From assembly GCF_000332515.2 (NCBI RefSeq), contig NZ_AOGZ02000014.1, forward strand, positions 1,876,001 through 1,940,000: 64,000 nucleotides of DNA, read 5' to 3'. The notes beneath the pieces were generated by a model. It did not search any database, had not been told where the DNA came from, and was given only the letters and a program-made list of their open reading frames with translations. Numbering within the stretch: position 1 is the first letter of the stretch; every line of letters begins with the position of its first letter. Below, one piece after another: positions 1 to 10,101 of the stretch. The stretch is from Leptospira wolbachii serovar Codice str. CDC (lineage in GTDB: Bacteria > Spirochaetota > Leptospiria > Leptospirales > Leptospiraceae). Made by a program: the position numbers and the translations under genes.

Positions 1-1510
<1,510 letters not shown>

Positions 1511-1559
1511 CTAGAAAGACCTTCGAACGGCAAGTGAAATCGGGGGGATTTAGGTGGCT

Positions 1560-1883
1560 TTAAGTCCTAGGATTTTGGAATTCGTTTCCCGTTTTGAAAT
1601 GGATTTTCTCCAATAAAACCGGGTTCGTAATTGAGTTCACTTTGGTCAGAAGTTCGGCCTTTTGAAACTCTAATTCCTGGGAGATCATGGAGTGACGACA
1701 AACAACTGTGAGTTTTTTACCATCGATGGTTTTGGGAAAACTCTGTTTGCCAAAATACTCTCCCACGATCTCATTCCATTGTAAGCGGAGTTTTTTTAGG
1801 ATCTGGTCCCGAAAGACTGCTTCCCGATCCATACCCATTTTTTCCAAACTTTGGAAGAGTTCTGAGAGTTCCACTTTCTTCAT
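1560..1883 (-). CDS. dciA: DciA-like DUF721 protein, replicative helicase loader/regulator
   Basis: A 107-residue basic protein with the DUF721 pattern: a conserved tryptophan in LRLQWNEIVGEYF (residues 32-44), a region reading DGKKLTVVCRHSM, and a helix LEFQKAELL. In bacteria that lack DnaC/DnaI, DciA helps load the DnaB helicase. The start ATG at 1883 overlaps the recF stop by four bases (ATGA), so it is translationally coupled to recF and sits just upstream of gyrB. This is the usual position of DUF721 genes in spirochaetes and actinobacteria. The family call rests on sequence pattern and position; the loader role is inferred from the family. Confidence 0.8.
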   Translation of the reverse strand: MKKVELSELFQSLEKMGMDREAVFRDQILKKLRLQWNEIVGEYFGKQSFPKTIDGKKLTVVCRHSMISQELEFQKAELLTKVNSITNPVLLEKIHFKTGNEFQNPRT

Positions 1884-2983
1884 TTTGGCGAATACACCTT
1901 CACTTTGCCGTTTTCCACTTGGTAAATTTCTTTATCCAATGTTAGGTTCCCGACATATTCATTGATTCCTTCTAAATCTGTAGTGGTAAAAAATGCCTGT
2001 CCACATTCCGAAATCAAATTCACAAAATATTCTCTTCGTTTGACATCTAGTTCCCGAATGATGTCATCAATGAGAAGGACTGGCGCCTCTCCTGTAGTAT
2101 CACGGATCATTTGAAAACAAGCGGTTTTTAGAGCAATGACGGCACTTCGCTTTTGCCCTTGGGATCCAAACCCACTGAGGTCCTTGTCATCAAATCCGAT
2201 AGGAAGTGTATCCCTATGATTGCCGCAACTCGTGTAACCGATGGCTCTGTCTTTTCGCAAATTATCGATCAACCTTTGTCTATGCTCTTCTTTAGAGGAT
2301 AGGTTTGGTTTATAAGTTAAAAAGAAGGGATCCTTTCCTGAACTTAACTGTTGTAAGTTTTTATGAAAATATCCAGAAAGACTTTCGATGGTTTTCGTTC
2401 GAATCTCTCGAATTTCCGCATCATGTTCGATGATGGGTTCATCCCAGATTCCAATTTCTCGATCTGTAGAATTTTCCTTTTTTAAAGCTGCGTTTCGTTG
2501 TTTGACAAGCCTATCATATTCAATGAGTTGTTTGAGATAATAACGGTTTGTGGAAGAGATAAAAGCATCTAAGAATCGTCTTCTTTCCACGTTCCCATCT
2601 TCAATGATGAGAATGTCTGGTGGACTCATCACAATCGAACGAAAGTATCCCACATAATCAGAAATCTTTTTAAACTCTTCCCCATTGACTTTTAATTTCT
2701 TTCGTTTGGAATAAGAATGTTCAATTCCGTATTCAAAAAGATATTCATTTCCTTCCGATTCAAATTCAGCCCGAATGAAAGTATCAGATGTCTCCCAACG
2801 AAGGAGTTGGTTTTGATCCGATTCACGAAAACTTTTTAAATAAGAAAGAAGGGAGATGGATTCTAGAAGGTTTGTCTTACCTTCTCCATTGTTGCCAATA
2901 AAAAAGATAAGACGTGATTGAAAAGTTAATGCTGTTTCTTCGTGATTACGAAAGTTCTTTATGTAAATCTTTTTTAGAAACAT
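1880..2983 (-). CDS. recF: DNA replication and repair protein RecF
   Basis: SMC-like ABC ATPase of 367 residues that binds gapped DNA and helps RecO/RecR load RecA. The Walker A motif GNNGEGKTN is at residues 30-38. The ABC signature region reads GFGSQGQKR near 271, and Walker B reads PVLLIDDIIRELD near 303. The length is normal for the family. The gene overlaps dnaN upstream by one base (TAATG) and dciA downstream by four, so the three are probably translated from one mRNA. recR, its partner, is at 23.2-23.8 kb in this window. Confidence 0.96.
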   Translation of the reverse strand: MFLKKIYIKNFRNHEETALTFQSRLIFFIGNNGEGKTNLLESISLLSYLKSFRESDQNQLLRWETSDTFIRAEFESEGNEYLFEYGIEHSYSKRKKLKVNGEEFKKISDYVGYFRSIVMSPPDILIIEDGNVERRRFLDAFISSTNRYYLKQLIEYDRLVKQRNAALKKENSTDREIGIWDEPIIEHDAEIREIRTKTIESLSGYFHKNLQQLSSGKDPFFLTYKPNLSSKEEHRQRLIDNLRKDRAIGYTSCGNHRDTLPIGFDDKDLSGFGSQGQKRSAVIALKTACFQMIRDTTGEAPVLLIDDIIRELDVKRREYFVNLISECGQAFFTTTDLEGINEYVGNLTLDKEIYQVENGKVKVYSPK

Positions 2984-4101
2984 TAAAGTTTCATTGGCAT
3001 GATAACGGAAACAAAATCACTATCCGAAGGATCTTTAAATAAAACTGGTGCGCTCGAAGTTGTGAACTCTAAAATCACTTCAGGATCATCCACAGCTTTT
3101 ACCACATCACTCAAATAATCACCCTTAAAGGCAATGGTCATTGGTTCTCCACTGTATTCGATTGGCATGTTGTGATCAAACATCATAGTTCCTGGATTGG
3201 AAGAACTGATATTCACACTTCCTTTTGTAAAAGCCAAACGAATTTGTTTCGAAGGTTCTTCTGCAGAAATCAAAGCTTGTTTTAAAAAAGTTAAAAAGTC
3301 AGCTTTAACAACTCGAACAGACTCAGATGTTTGTTTAGGAATGACTTGTTCATAATCAGGAAAGTTCCCATCAATGAGTTTGAAGAGAAGCTCTACGTTT
3401 CCAGAAGAAACATAAATTTGTTCTTCTACAAAACCAATCTTTGCTGTTTCTTTCCCTTCCATCATTTTTAACATTTCACGAACTGCTTTGTGGGGAATGA
3501 TCACACCATTTTTAAATGGAAATTGTTTTGGAAACTTACGCACAATTTTTGAAAGACGACGTCCATCGGTTCCCACAACAATCAAGTCTGTGTTATCCGG
3601 TTTCAAAAAAAGACCATTGAATACAAAACGAGTTTCTTCAATCGCCATCGCATAAGAAGTTTTACGAAACATCTCTCGAATGGTTTGGCAAGGAAACTCT
3701 ACTACACTTGACTCATCTACTTTAGGAATGGTTTTGATATCTTCCGAATCGATACCATTCACTTTAAACTTAGTATCCATTTTTCCTGAAGCATCAGTGA
3801 TAGTTGTCTCAGAATTTTCTGATTGGTCAGTTGTTGTAAGTAAACTTGTATCAAAGTTTAAATTTTTAAAAATACTGGAGAGTTGTTTTGCGGGCAATGA
3901 TGCCGTTCCTTTTTCTCCAATGGTGGATGGAACAGAAGTTTTGATTGCGATTTCTAAATCTGTCGCAGAAAGATAAACTTCGTTATCGCCAGTTTGGATT
4001 TTCAAATTGGAAAGAGCCGACTTGATCTCTCGAACTGAGATGACACCATCCACTGAGTTGATTGCTTTTAGGAAGTCTGTAGTATTGACAGTGAATTTCA
4101 T
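2983..4101 (-). CDS. dnaN: DNA polymerase III beta subunit (sliding clamp)
   Basis: The 372-residue sliding clamp, which encircles DNA as a dimer and tethers polymerase III and other clamp-binding proteins. The N-terminal segment MKFTVNTTDFLKAINSV and the C-terminal segment SVIMPMKL, which forms the partner-binding pocket, are typical, and the length fits three clamp domains. The ATG at 4101 is preceded by a GAGGA ribosome binding site. An AT-rich spacer of 246 bases separates it from dnaA, while recF follows with a one-base overlap. No anomaly seen. Confidence 0.97.
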   Translation of the reverse strand: MKFTVNTTDFLKAINSVDGVISVREIKSALSNLKIQTGDNEVYLSATDLEIAIKTSVPSTIGEKGTASLPAKQLSSIFKNLNFDTSLLTTTDQSENSETTITDASGKMDTKFKVNGIDSEDIKTIPKVDESSVVEFPCQTIREMFRKTSYAMAIEETRFVFNGLFLKPDNTDLIVVGTDGRRLSKIVRKFPKQFPFKNGVIIPHKAVREMLKMMEGKETAKIGFVEEQIYVSSGNVELLFKLIDGNFPDYEQVIPKQTSESVRVVKADFLTFLKQALISAEEPSKQIRLAFTKGSVNISSSNPGTMMFDHNMPIEYSGEPMTIAFKGDYLSDVVKAVDDPEVILEFTTSSAPVLFKDPSDSDFVSVIMPMKL

Positions 4102-4172
4102 TTTTCCTCTTCTTCTTATTTATATTATATATCTTTATATATATTATGTCGTTTCCGTTGGTTCTGTCAGTA

Positions 4173-4181
4173 TGTCGATAA
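4173..4181 (-). promoter_or_regulatory. DnaA-box-like site TTATCGACA
   Basis: Read on the minus strand the nonamer is TTATCGACA, one base away from the TTATCCACA consensus. It lies 28 bases from the AT-rich block, opposite in orientation to the pair at 4304-4323. Confidence 0.5.
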
Positions 4182-4303
4182 AGCCTGGAAACATCAATTT
4201 TTATTGAATTATGTCAGTTTTTTTCCTTTTTGCAAGTGTCAATATTTATGTCGCTTTGAACAGTTAAGACGACTCTTAGGCGACAATAAGGACTGACTAT
4301 GTC

Positions 4304-4323
4304 CTATCGACAGTTTATCGACA
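4304..4323 (+). promoter_or_regulatory. Tandem pair of DnaA-box-like sites
   Basis: CTATCGACA at 4304-4312 and TTATCGACA at 4315-4323 are direct repeats with an 11-base period, about one helical turn, so two DnaA monomers would bind on the same DNA face. They lie 25 bases beyond the dnaA stop codon. Confidence 0.5.
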
Positions 4324-4347
4324 GGTTGCAATCGGGTTAGTTACAGG

Positions 4348-5673
4348 TTATTGGAAACTTATCTTGTGTTTGATGGAGTGGAAAATGTCTTCCCATTGCG
4401 GGTCCGTTTTCGTCCGTTCTTTAAACTTATCGATTCCGTGGATGACAGTGGAGTGCGTGGTCGAAAAAATTCTGCCAATTTGCGCCTTTGGAACATGGAG
4501 GACATCGTGAAGGAGGAGCATACACAAATGCCTAGGTGGGATAAAATCGGCCTTTCGGCTCTTCCCTAGTAAGTCTTTGCGGGCTACATTTGTTCTTTCA
4601 CAAACCAAATCAATGACCATGTCGGGGCTGAACCCAATTCTCTTTTTATTCGTGAGAAATCGGGCTTCTGCTATTTCCTGAATTTTCTCTTCCGTGAGTA
4701 AAAAGTATTCATAGGCTTTTTTGTACAGAACCAAATCATTCACAATGCCAATGAGGGCCCTGGAATCACCTTCTAAACGTTCGGCGAGCCAAAGGAGAAG
4801 TTTGTCACTGGCAGGAATATTGAATTCGGAAAAATTAGCGCGTAAAAGTTCGATGCGAAGGGCTAGGTCATGGGATTTGACATCCGCCTGGAGACCATGC
4901 ACAAATCGGGATTTGAGCCTTTCGTGTAACGGAAGTTCGTAACTTGGCCTATCCGATGCGATGACAATCTGACGTTTTCTATCATAAAGGAAATTAAATA
5001 GGGCAAAAAACTCCTCTTGGGTTTTTTCAGCTCCCCCATTCAAAAACTGAATGTCATCAAAGAGTAAAACATTATAAGACTGGTAACGAATTTTAAATGA
5101 TTCGAGTGACTCGCGGTTGTTTTGGCGAACCGTAAAAATAAACTCATTCAAAAATGAGGTGCTGTTCACATAACGAACTGTTTTCCATGGATCCTTTTTT
5201 TTGATCTCGTTTCCGATAGCATGAAGTAAATGTGTTTTTCCAACACCCACTGGGCCAAAGATATAGAGTGGATTGTATTTTCCTGGTTGCTCAGCTACAC
5301 TTTTGGCCGCTGTAAAAGCAATCCGGTTGGAATCAGAAGTAATATAATTACTAAAAATAAACTCTGGATTTAAGTCCGAGTCAGATTCATCGAATTTTGA
5401 CTGGATGACTTCCTTGAAAATTTGTGTGGAGGCCTCCGATTCTGCAAGAATGGATACTCGAAGACGATCACCTATTACTTGATAGACGGCATCTTCTATG
5501 AAACTGATATACTTGGTTTCCACATGGCGTTTGATTCCCGTGGACGGAGCTGTCAAATGCACCATTTGGTTTTCTGATTTCTCAAATCGGAGTGGCGCAA
5601 TGAAATTGGAAAAGTACTTGGGAGGTATCTGTTTCGATATTTCTTCTAAAATTTCTTCCCAACGTATGTCCAA
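4348..5673 (-). CDS. dnaA: Chromosomal replication initiator DnaA
   Basis: AAA+ initiator of 441 residues. The AAA+ domain has Walker A GPVGVGKTH near 141 and Walker B LLFDDIQFL near 205. Domain IV is the C-terminal DNA-binding helix-turn-helix. Its signature, normally FGGRDHTTVLHA, reads FSTTHSTVIHGI here, so the Asp and first Thr of the DHT trio are replaced. The start is TTG at 5673: the next ATG is at codon 37, inside domain I, and an AGGGCGGG stretch lies upstream. A weak TTG start may help keep DnaA low. It is followed by the oriC candidate and dnaN, and preceded by a 174-base spacer. Confidence 0.97.
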   Translation of the reverse strand: MDIRWEEILEEISKQIPPKYFSNFIAPLRFEKSENQMVHLTAPSTGIKRHVETKYISFIEDAVYQVIGDRLRVSILAESEASTQIFKEVIQSKFDESDSDLNPEFIFSNYITSDSNRIAFTAAKSVAEQPGKYNPLYIFGPVGVGKTHLLHAIGNEIKKKDPWKTVRYVNSTSFLNEFIFTVRQNNRESLESFKIRYQSYNVLLFDDIQFLNGGAEKTQEEFFALFNFLYDRKRQIVIASDRPSYELPLHERLKSRFVHGLQADVKSHDLALRIELLRANFSEFNIPASDKLLLWLAERLEGDSRALIGIVNDLVLYKKAYEYFLLTEEKIQEIAEARFLTNKKRIGFSPDMVIDLVCERTNVARKDLLGKSRKADFIPPRHLCMLLLHDVLHVPKAQIGRIFSTTHSTVIHGIDKFKERTKTDPQWEDIFHSIKHKISFQ

Positions 5674-5847
5674 GTTTCCCGCCCTAAATGTGAAATCGGG
5701 TACTATACTTTTAGCAAGTAGGTAGAATTCAAATGAAAAATCGAGAAACGATCCAAACTAGAAAAAATAGTCGACGTTGATAAAAAAATTATGTCTCTAA
5801 AAGTATTTTTGGGTTTTGATCGATTATTGTTTGTTAGGTGTTCTTTA
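5674..5847 (-). promoter_or_regulatory. dnaA upstream region
   Basis: This 174-base, AT-rich spacer between holB and dnaA presumably carries the dnaA promoter. Read on the dnaA strand it contains TTATCAACG, a poor DnaA-box match that could serve autoregulation. I could not single out a convincing -35/-10 pair. Confidence 0.3.
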
Positions 5848-6780
5848 TTAAGTAGCCAGTCTTAAAAAAAGTTGTGATAAAAGAACATACTCAAGTGCAG
5901 GAATTTCATAATGTAGCTTCATTTTGAAATCAAGGATGGCTTCGATTCGCCCTACGTTGGCTTCAAAGTTTTTTTGTCTGTATTCATAGAGAAGTAAAAG
6001 ACAAATCATCTCTAAAAAATCAATACCAGTAAGCCCTTCTTTGCTAGCTCGAAATTCTCCTAACTGGTCGCGCACCCAATTCTCCAATTTGAATAACAAA
6101 ATGGAATCATGGCAATGTTCTCTCACGTTCTCATGCCACTCTTCCAAAAATTCATCTGAGATTTCAAATGGATTGAGTGATCCACCATAGTAAAGTTTGG
6201 ATTCAGAAATTTCATTTCTACGAATCTTTTTGATTTCCTCTTGGGGGAGATAGTTGAATGGAATACAAACGGATCGTGATACAATGGTTTGTTTTAAATT
6301 TCGTAAGTCATTGACGATGAGGATAAACTTTGTATGTGGAGGAGGTTCTTCTAAAGTTTTTAGAAGTGTGGTTTCTGCTTCATTTCCTATGCGGTTGGCT
6401 TCGGGAAATAAAACCACCCGGTAATCTGAAGTATGAGGTTTGTAAGGAATCCGTGAGGACAATAGCCAACGGATGGTGAAGTCTTCTGGATCTTTTTCTT
6501 TTCCAATCGCAATGTTTTTTCTTCGGGGAAATTGAATGAAGTCGGGATGGACTCCTTTCATAAATTGGCGGCAAGAATCACAAACTCCACAAGAGGTTCC
6601 TTCCAAACAAAGAAGTTGTCTTGCAAATCTTTCTGCGGCAATCCACTTCCCTACTCCATCAGGACCGTGAAAGATAATCGATCCTGGAATTCTGGATCTA
6701 TCTTTTACAAAAGATTTTAAGTAGGTCAGTGCAACATCTTGGCCTGACACTTGGTCGAAGGAAAACAAAGTATCAGACAT
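5848..6780 (-). CDS. holB: DNA polymerase III delta' subunit (clamp loader)
   Basis: AAA+ clamp-loader subunit of 310 residues related to the N-terminal half of DnaX. The P-loop reads GPDGVGKW near residue 39; the usual Ser/Thr after the lysine is Trp, consistent with a delta' that does not hydrolyse ATP. Four cysteines (C-x6-C-x2-C-x2-C) near residues 58-69 form the zinc module. The sensor segment [16 protein letters not shown] near 140 is typical, with SRS further on. It follows ilvE by five bases and runs toward dnaA. The C-terminal third is poorly conserved. The alternative, a second DnaX-like protein, is less likely because dnaX itself is at 24.2 kb. Confidence 0.85.
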   Translation of the reverse strand: MSDTLFSFDQVSGQDVALTYLKSFVKDRSRIPGSIIFHGPDGVGKWIAAERFARQLLCLEGTSCGVCDSCRQFMKGVHPDFIQFPRRKNIAIGKEKDPEDFTIRWLLSSRIPYKPHTSDYRVVLFPEANRIGNEAETTLLKTLEEPPPHTKFILIVNDLRNLKQTIVSRSVCIPFNYLPQEEIKKIRRNEISESKLYYGGSLNPFEISDEFLEEWHENVREHCHDSILLFKLENWVRDQLGEFRASKEGLTGIDFLEMICLLLLYEYRQKNFEANVGRIEAILDFKMKLHYEIPALEYVLLSQLFLRLAT

Positions 6781-6785
6781 AGTGA

Positions 6786-7709
6786 TTAGTATACCGGAGT
6801 GAGCCAGCTCATGTAATTCGGTTGTTCGCCGCGAACCGCTTCAAAGAAAATCGATTGGATTTTTTTTGTGATGGGACCTATGTTTCCATCTCCAATGATT
6901 CTTCGATCCACTTCTTTCACCCAAGCCACTTGCACACCAGTGCCTGAAAAAAATAATTCATCAGAAATGTATAGCTCCGAACGAGCGATGTCTCTTTCGA
7001 CTACTTGGATTCCTAAGTCTTTTGCAATTTGAATGATACTGCGACGAGTGATACCTTCTAAGATGGAAGAAGGAATGGTTGGTGTATGGATCACTCCATC
7101 CCGAACGATAAAAAGATTTTCTGCTGATCCTTCGGATACAAATCCTCTCGCATCCAAAAAGATGGCTTCGTCCATTCCATTTTGAACCGCTTCTGATTTT
7201 GCAAGAGCAGAGTTTACATACCCACCACTGACTTTCGAAAGAGTGGGGATTTGGTTATCGGAAAATCTTTGCCAAGAAGAAACAATTGTTGTAAGACCAT
7301 TTTGTGTGTCGAGGTAGTCATCCAACTTCAAAGCATAAACAGTGATGTCAGCTTTTACATCATGAAATCTTGGAGAAAGTTGTAAGGCAGAAGTATAAAT
7401 AAAAGGTCTGAGATACACGTTTTGTTTTGCTTCATTTTTTCGAAGTAGATCCAAAATGATGGATTGGATTTCTTCAGGTGTGATTTTGATTTGAAGCTGC
7501 ATGATCTTTGTGGAGTTCACAAGTCTCTTGCAGTGTTCCGGCAATCGAAAGACATAGAGATTTTTTTTCGCTTCGTTGTAGTATCCACGGATTCCACCAA
7601 AAACGCCGGTTCCATATTGTAAGGCATGGGTTTGGACACTGACTTTCGCGTCTTCGGAAGGAACGATCTTTCCTTCAAAGTATGTATAAGGGAATGAATT
7701 CTGAGCCAT
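6786..7709 (-). CDS. ilvE: Branched-chain amino acid aminotransferase (class IV)
   Basis: PLP-dependent class IV aminotransferase of 307 residues that interconverts Leu, Ile and Val with their 2-oxo acids. Markers are YGTGVFGGIR near the start, YLRPFIYTS, the PLP lysine region LSKVSGGYVNSALAKSEA, and the phosphate-binding segments SAENLFIVRDGV and ILEGITRRSI. I place the start at ATG 7709 (MAQNSFPYTY), which has an AGGA seven bases upstream. The open frame extends to a TTG at 7745, but those 12 residues do not resemble the family. D-amino acid aminotransferase or aminodeoxychorismate lyase share the fold; the length and motifs favour IlvE. Confidence 0.9.
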   Translation of the reverse strand: MAQNSFPYTYFEGKIVPSEDAKVSVQTHALQYGTGVFGGIRGYYNEAKKNLYVFRLPEHCKRLVNSTKIMQLQIKITPEEIQSIILDLLRKNEAKQNVYLRPFIYTSALQLSPRFHDVKADITVYALKLDDYLDTQNGLTTIVSSWQRFSDNQIPTLSKVSGGYVNSALAKSEAVQNGMDEAIFLDARGFVSEGSAENLFIVRDGVIHTPTIPSSILEGITRRSIIQIAKDLGIQVVERDIARSELYISDELFFSGTGVQVAWVKEVDRRIIGDGNIGPITKKIQSIFFEAVRGEQPNYMSWLTPVY

Positions 7710-7878
7710 TGAGATTCCTATCACTCCAATCTTCTGAAGTTTCAAAATTAGAAAATGAATTTTATCTTTTTTTCTCTCGAAGCTTAGGCCGTTGGTTTTG
7801 ATATCGTTCTAAAGAGTAGATCAGGAATGATTACTCGCACTCGTTTTTGATACGAACGAATACTTAAGAAGACATAAT

Positions 7879-9753
7879 ATGAATCCATCCTTTTATCCCA
7901 ACCAATTTGATTGTATCGTTGTCGGCGCAGGCCATGCCGGATCAGAAGCTGCCTACATTTCTGCTAAGGCTGGTCTCAAAACTCTCCTCATCACAATGAA
8001 CTTAGATACCATCGGGCAGATGAGTTGTAATCCTGCGATTGGTGGAATTGCCAAAGGACATATGGTTCGCGAAGTCGATGCCCTCGGTGGACTTATGGGC
8101 CGAGTGATCGATCAAACTGGAATTCAATTTAAGATGTTAAACACATCCAAAGGTCCTTCGGTATGGGCACCTCGCGCGCAAGCGGAGAAAAAACAATACC
8201 AACTGATGGTCAAACACCAGTTGGAAAAATTAAAAACACTCTCCATCCGACAAGACACAGTGGAGGATTTGATTGTGGAAGGAAACCAAGTGACCGGTGT
8301 CATCACTGGTCGTGGTTTTACATTTTATACCAATCATGTGATCCTAACGACAGGAACTTTTTTATCCAGTGTGATTCATATTGGAACTTACCAAAAAGAA
8401 TCTGGCCGGATTGGTGAGCCAACGACTAAGGGACTTTCGCACACACTGGCACGTTTTGAATTGCGACTGGGAAGATTAAAAACAGGAACACCGGCTCGTG
8501 TTCATAAAAACTCTATCAACTTTGATGGACTAGATGTACAAGAGGGAGATGAGAACCCGCGTCCATTTTCTTTTTCCACAAAGAAGATCGATCGCAAACA
8601 AATTCCTTGTTACATCACTTATACCAACGACACCACTCATGAACTGATCAAACAAAACTTAGAATACTCTCCTATGTATTCCGGTCAGATCAAAAGTATT
8701 GGTCCCAGATATTGTCCTTCCATTGAAGACAAAGTAGTTCGCTTCGCTGAAAGAGATCGTCACCAAATTTTTATCGAACCCGAAGGTTATGAAACCAATG
8801 AGATGTATCTGAATGGTGTCTCCACAAGTTTGCCCGAGGAAGTGCAGTGGAAGTTTCTTCGCAGTATCAAAGGTTTGGAAGAAGTAGAACTCATGCGTCC
8901 GGGTTATGCCATCGAATATGATTTTGTGGATCCAACAGAACTAAACCCAACTCTGGAGACAAAGAAAGTCAAAGGCCTTTATCACGCAGGACAAATCAAT
9001 GGCACTACAGGTTACGAAGAAGCTGCAGCCCAAGGGCTGGTTGCTGCCTACAATGTGATTCGTTCTGTTCGAAAAGAAGAGCCCATTCTTTTCAAACGCA
9101 GTGAATCTTATATCGGAGTTCTTGTGGATGATTTGGTTTATAAGGGAGTGGAAGATCCCTACCGAATGTTTACCAGTCGTGCAGAATATCGCCTACTCCT
9201 TCGCCAAGATAATGCGGATCGAAGACTCATGCAGTATGGATATGAGATGGGACTTGTGGACGAGTCTCTCTATATGGATATGAAAGATCGTTACGCACGG
9301 ATTGAAAAAATCAAATCACAGATGTTTGTGACTTCGATGAAACCTACCGAAGAACTTACGAAAGTTTTGGAAGAACGGAAGATTGAAAATTATAAATTCG
9401 GTCATACCGTGGCTTCGTTTTTAAAACGATCCGATATCAAAATCAAAGATATCGAACCGATTCTTTCTGACCTTGAATCTTTGAACGAAGATGAAAAGGC
9501 AGTTTTGGAAATGGAAGTCAAATACGAAGGATATCTGAAACGTGAGTTGGAAACCATCGAGTATCGTAATAAGTTTTTAAACTTTCAGATCCCTTCTGAT
9601 TTTGATTATGCCAGTGTGAAAGGTTTGAAGACTGAAGCTGTGGTGAAGTTAGAAAAACATCGACCTTTGAATTTAGAAAATGCTCTTCATATCTCTGGTG
9701 TGGATCCTTCCGATGTAGATCTATTACTTTATCATTTGGTGGACAGACGATAA
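7879..9753 (+). CDS. mnmG: tRNA uridine-5-carboxymethylaminomethyl modification enzyme MnmG
   Basis: FAD-dependent protein of 624 residues that, with MnmE, installs the cmnm5 group on U34 of certain tRNAs. The FAD dinucleotide-binding motif [12 protein letters not shown] is near residue 14. The family segments [37 protein letters not shown] and [16 protein letters not shown] are all present, as is the C-terminal MnmE-binding helical domain ending [14 protein letters not shown]. It is divergent from ilvE across a 170-base spacer and is the first rightward gene of the origin region. A rho-independent terminator follows. Confidence 0.97.
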   Translation: MNPSFYPNQFDCIVVGAGHAGSEAAYISAKAGLKTLLITMNLDTIGQMSCNPAIGGIAKGHMVREVDALGGLMGRVIDQTGIQFKMLNTSKGPSVWAPRAQAEKKQYQLMVKHQLEKLKTLSIRQDTVEDLIVEGNQVTGVITGRGFTFYTNHVILTTGTFLSSVIHIGTYQKESGRIGEPTTKGLSHTLARFELRLGRLKTGTPARVHKNSINFDGLDVQEGDENPRPFSFSTKKIDRKQIPCYITYTNDTTHELIKQNLEYSPMYSGQIKSIGPRYCPSIEDKVVRFAERDRHQIFIEPEGYETNEMYLNGVSTSLPEEVQWKFLRSIKGLEEVELMRPGYAIEYDFVDPTELNPTLETKKVKGLYHAGQINGTTGYEEAAAQGLVAAYNVIRSVRKEEPILFKRSESYIGVLVDDLVYKGVEDPYRMFTSRAEYRLLLRQDNADRRLMQYGYEMGLVDESLYMDMKDRYARIEKIKSQMFVTSMKPTEELTKVLEERKIENYKFGHTVASFLKRSDIKIKDIEPILSDLESLNEDEKAVLEMEVKYEGYLKRELETIEYRNKFLNFQIPSDFDYASVKGLKTEAVVKLEKHRPLNLENALHISGVDPSDVDLLLYHLVDRR

Positions 9754-9783
9754 CAAAAACCAAAAGACCAACCTGCGCAAATT

Positions 9784-9820
9784 AAAAAACCAAGAAGGAC
9801 TCCCCTCTTGGTTTTTCTTT
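9784..9820 (+). terminator. Rho-independent terminator after mnmG
   Basis: AAAACCAAGA at 9786-9795 pairs with TCTTGGTTTT at 9805-9814, followed by further T residues; the first base of the stem is 33 bases past the mnmG stop codon. The A-rich left side means it could also terminate transcription coming from the right. Confidence 0.75.
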
Positions 9821-10101
9821 ATCCTCTTTGAATCTAATTCCTGAATCAAAAATTTCACGCTGCATCCAGAAACTAAATGGCTTGTTTTCAAAAACCCATG
9901 AACTGAAACTTTATGCTTCACAAGAGTTACTTTAGAAGTTCCTAAAATCAAACTTTGAATTCAGCTAAATCGTTTTGTCTTTTGCTTTGAGTATCACGCG
10001 ATCTTAAAAGTCAGATTGCTGATCTCAGTTCCTAATTTTTAAATCGGCTCTGACTGTCTGGCGATTTTCAAAATGATCCGTGGAGACAAGGTTCAATGTT
10101 T
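9821..10101. other. Non-coding stretch between mnmG terminator and a minus-strand gene
   Basis: About 280 bases between two gene ends (mnmG rightward, the repeat-protein gene leftward). I see no convincing RNA gene, repeat or promoter here; short open frames lack ribosome binding sites. Confidence 0.4.

Larger units (their letters stand above)
4102..4347. other. Candidate chromosomal origin (dnaA-dnaN spacer)
   Basis: This 246-base non-coding spacer between the end of dnaA and the start of dnaN combines two expected origin elements. One is a block made almost only of A and T at about 4114-4146, a plausible unwinding element. The other is a set of DnaA-box-like nonamers of the form TTATCGACA: one on the minus strand at 4173-4181, one on the plus strand at 4315-4323, and a one-mismatch copy (CTATCGACA) at 4304-4312. 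They differ from the textbook box TTATCCACA at one position. dnaA-dnaN spacers are common origin sites. The dnaN promoter must also lie here or in dnaA. Origin activity is inferred. Confidence 0.6.
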
